This document shows, one piece after another, positions 63,698 to 64,000 of a stretch of 64,000 bases of DNA (position 1 is its first letter; each line of letters begins with the position of its first letter). The position numbers and the translations under genes are program-made. The notes under the pieces were generated by a model, which did not search any database, was not told the origin of the DNA, and was given only the letters and a program-made list of their open reading frames with translations. The stretch comes from Cohnella herbarum (lineage in GTDB: Bacteria; Bacillota; Bacilli; Paenibacillales; Paenibacillaceae), in the NCBI RefSeq assembly GCF_012849095.1, contig NZ_CP051680.1:1426001-1490000 (forward strand). The letters run 5' to 3'.

Positions 63698-64000
63698 TCT
63701 TCTTCCTCCTCGAATAGTTGATTCAATCGCAACATATTGGTACTCCAGTATTTACTGTAGAAGCCCACCCAATCTTGAACTTCCCTAAGCGGAGAGGCGT
63801 CTAGCCTAAATCGCGTTTCCCTTCCGACTTTTCGATCATGTACTAGTCCGACCTCTTTAAGAATCGTCAAATGCTTAGACACTGCCGTGCGGCCCATTGG
63901 AAACTGCGCCGTTAATTCGTGAAGCGGTATCTCCTCCGACTCCGATAACAGATGTATCAGTTCGCGCCTAGTTGGATCTGCAATCGCGTCATATACATCC
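63694..64000 (-). CDS. ArsR-family regulator (5' end outside window)
   Basis: About 101 codons are visible: DVYDAIADPTRRELIHLLSESEEIPLHELTAQFPMGRTAVSKHLTILKEVGLVHDRKVGRETRFRLDASPLREVQDWVGFYSKYW. The first few residues lie beyond the window end. It is coupled to the SRPBCC gene that follows. Confidence 0.9.
   Translation of the reverse strand, partial: DVYDAIADPTRRELIHLLSESEEIPLHELTAQFPMGRTAVSKHLTILKEVGLVHDRKVGRETRFRLDASPLREVQDWVGFYSKYWSTNMLRLNQLFEEEEE

Noticed and set aside
1..64000. CRISPR arrays, insertion sequences, prophage, tRNA or rRNA genes
   Set aside because: No regularly spaced direct repeats, transposase, integrase or phage structural genes, and no cloverleaf or rRNA-like sequence were seen by eye; tRNAscan and barrnap would settle the RNA genes.

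Overview
The window looks like chromosomal DNA of an aerobic, endospore-forming Paenibacillaceae bacterium (Paenibacillus/Cohnella type). The evidence is a complete gerA-type germination operon, strong Gram-positive Shine-Dalgarno sequences, lipoprotein lipoboxes, a YesM/YesN plus LplB/YtcP sugar-uptake locus, paired GH3 glucosidases and a class Ib ribonucleotide reductase. No rRNA, tRNA, CRISPR array, insertion sequence or prophage was seen. The placement is inference from gene content.

Layout. 1-3.6 kb (minus): an M81 peptidase, an IlvD/Edd dehydratase and an SDR oxidoreductase, coupled by ATGA overlaps. The dehydratase has a 1-base frameshift near its 3' end. 3.7-7.6 kb: a large secreted clan GH-A glycosidase with tandem carbohydrate-binding-like repeats. 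7.9-9.1 kb: a FusB-like EF-G-binding protein and a tiny glycine-zipper protein. 9.1-14 kb: a LysR regulator divergent from an acetoacetate/3-hydroxybutyrate operon (hydroxyacyl-CoA dehydrogenase, thiolase, two CoA-transferase subunits) that ends in a deleted 3-hydroxybutyrate dehydrogenase. 14.1-16.1 kb: a GntR/ABC cassette. 16.3-20.3 kb: a DoxX-like gene, bioB and bioF remnants, a DJ-1/PfpI protein, and an MFS efflux pump with a LysR gene. 20.5-28.3 kb: a BlaI/M56 pair, fRMsr, an isochorismatase stub, a GDPD plus two-component system, and small oxidoreductase and membrane genes. 28.4-32.9 kb: a coupled NosDFYL-like copper-delivery operon with a TlpA thioredoxin and a YtkA-like lipoprotein but no nosZ. 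33.0-37.4 kb: a GNAT pseudogene and the ger operon. 37.5-41.5 kb: nrdHIEF behind a cobalamin riboswitch. 41.7-53.6 kb: a carbohydrate ABC transporter, its YesMN-type regulators and two GH3 enzymes. 53.7-64 kb: mixed small genes (MBL fold, YdeI, LTD lipoprotein, Lrp, PcaD-like, DinB), two SRPBCC/ArsR groups and a short UvrA-like ATPase.

Three observations stand out. A cobalamin riboswitch with a leader terminator and a 10-bp antiterminator precedes the B12-independent ribonucleotide reductase. Two promoters 11.6 kb apart, before the DoxX-like gene and a flavoprotein reductase, share the same architecture: an operator inside an 18-bp spacer and a second operator centred exactly 29 bp downstream, which implies one repressor. 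Several genes survive only as internally deleted or truncated remnants, which suggests recent gene loss in this region.
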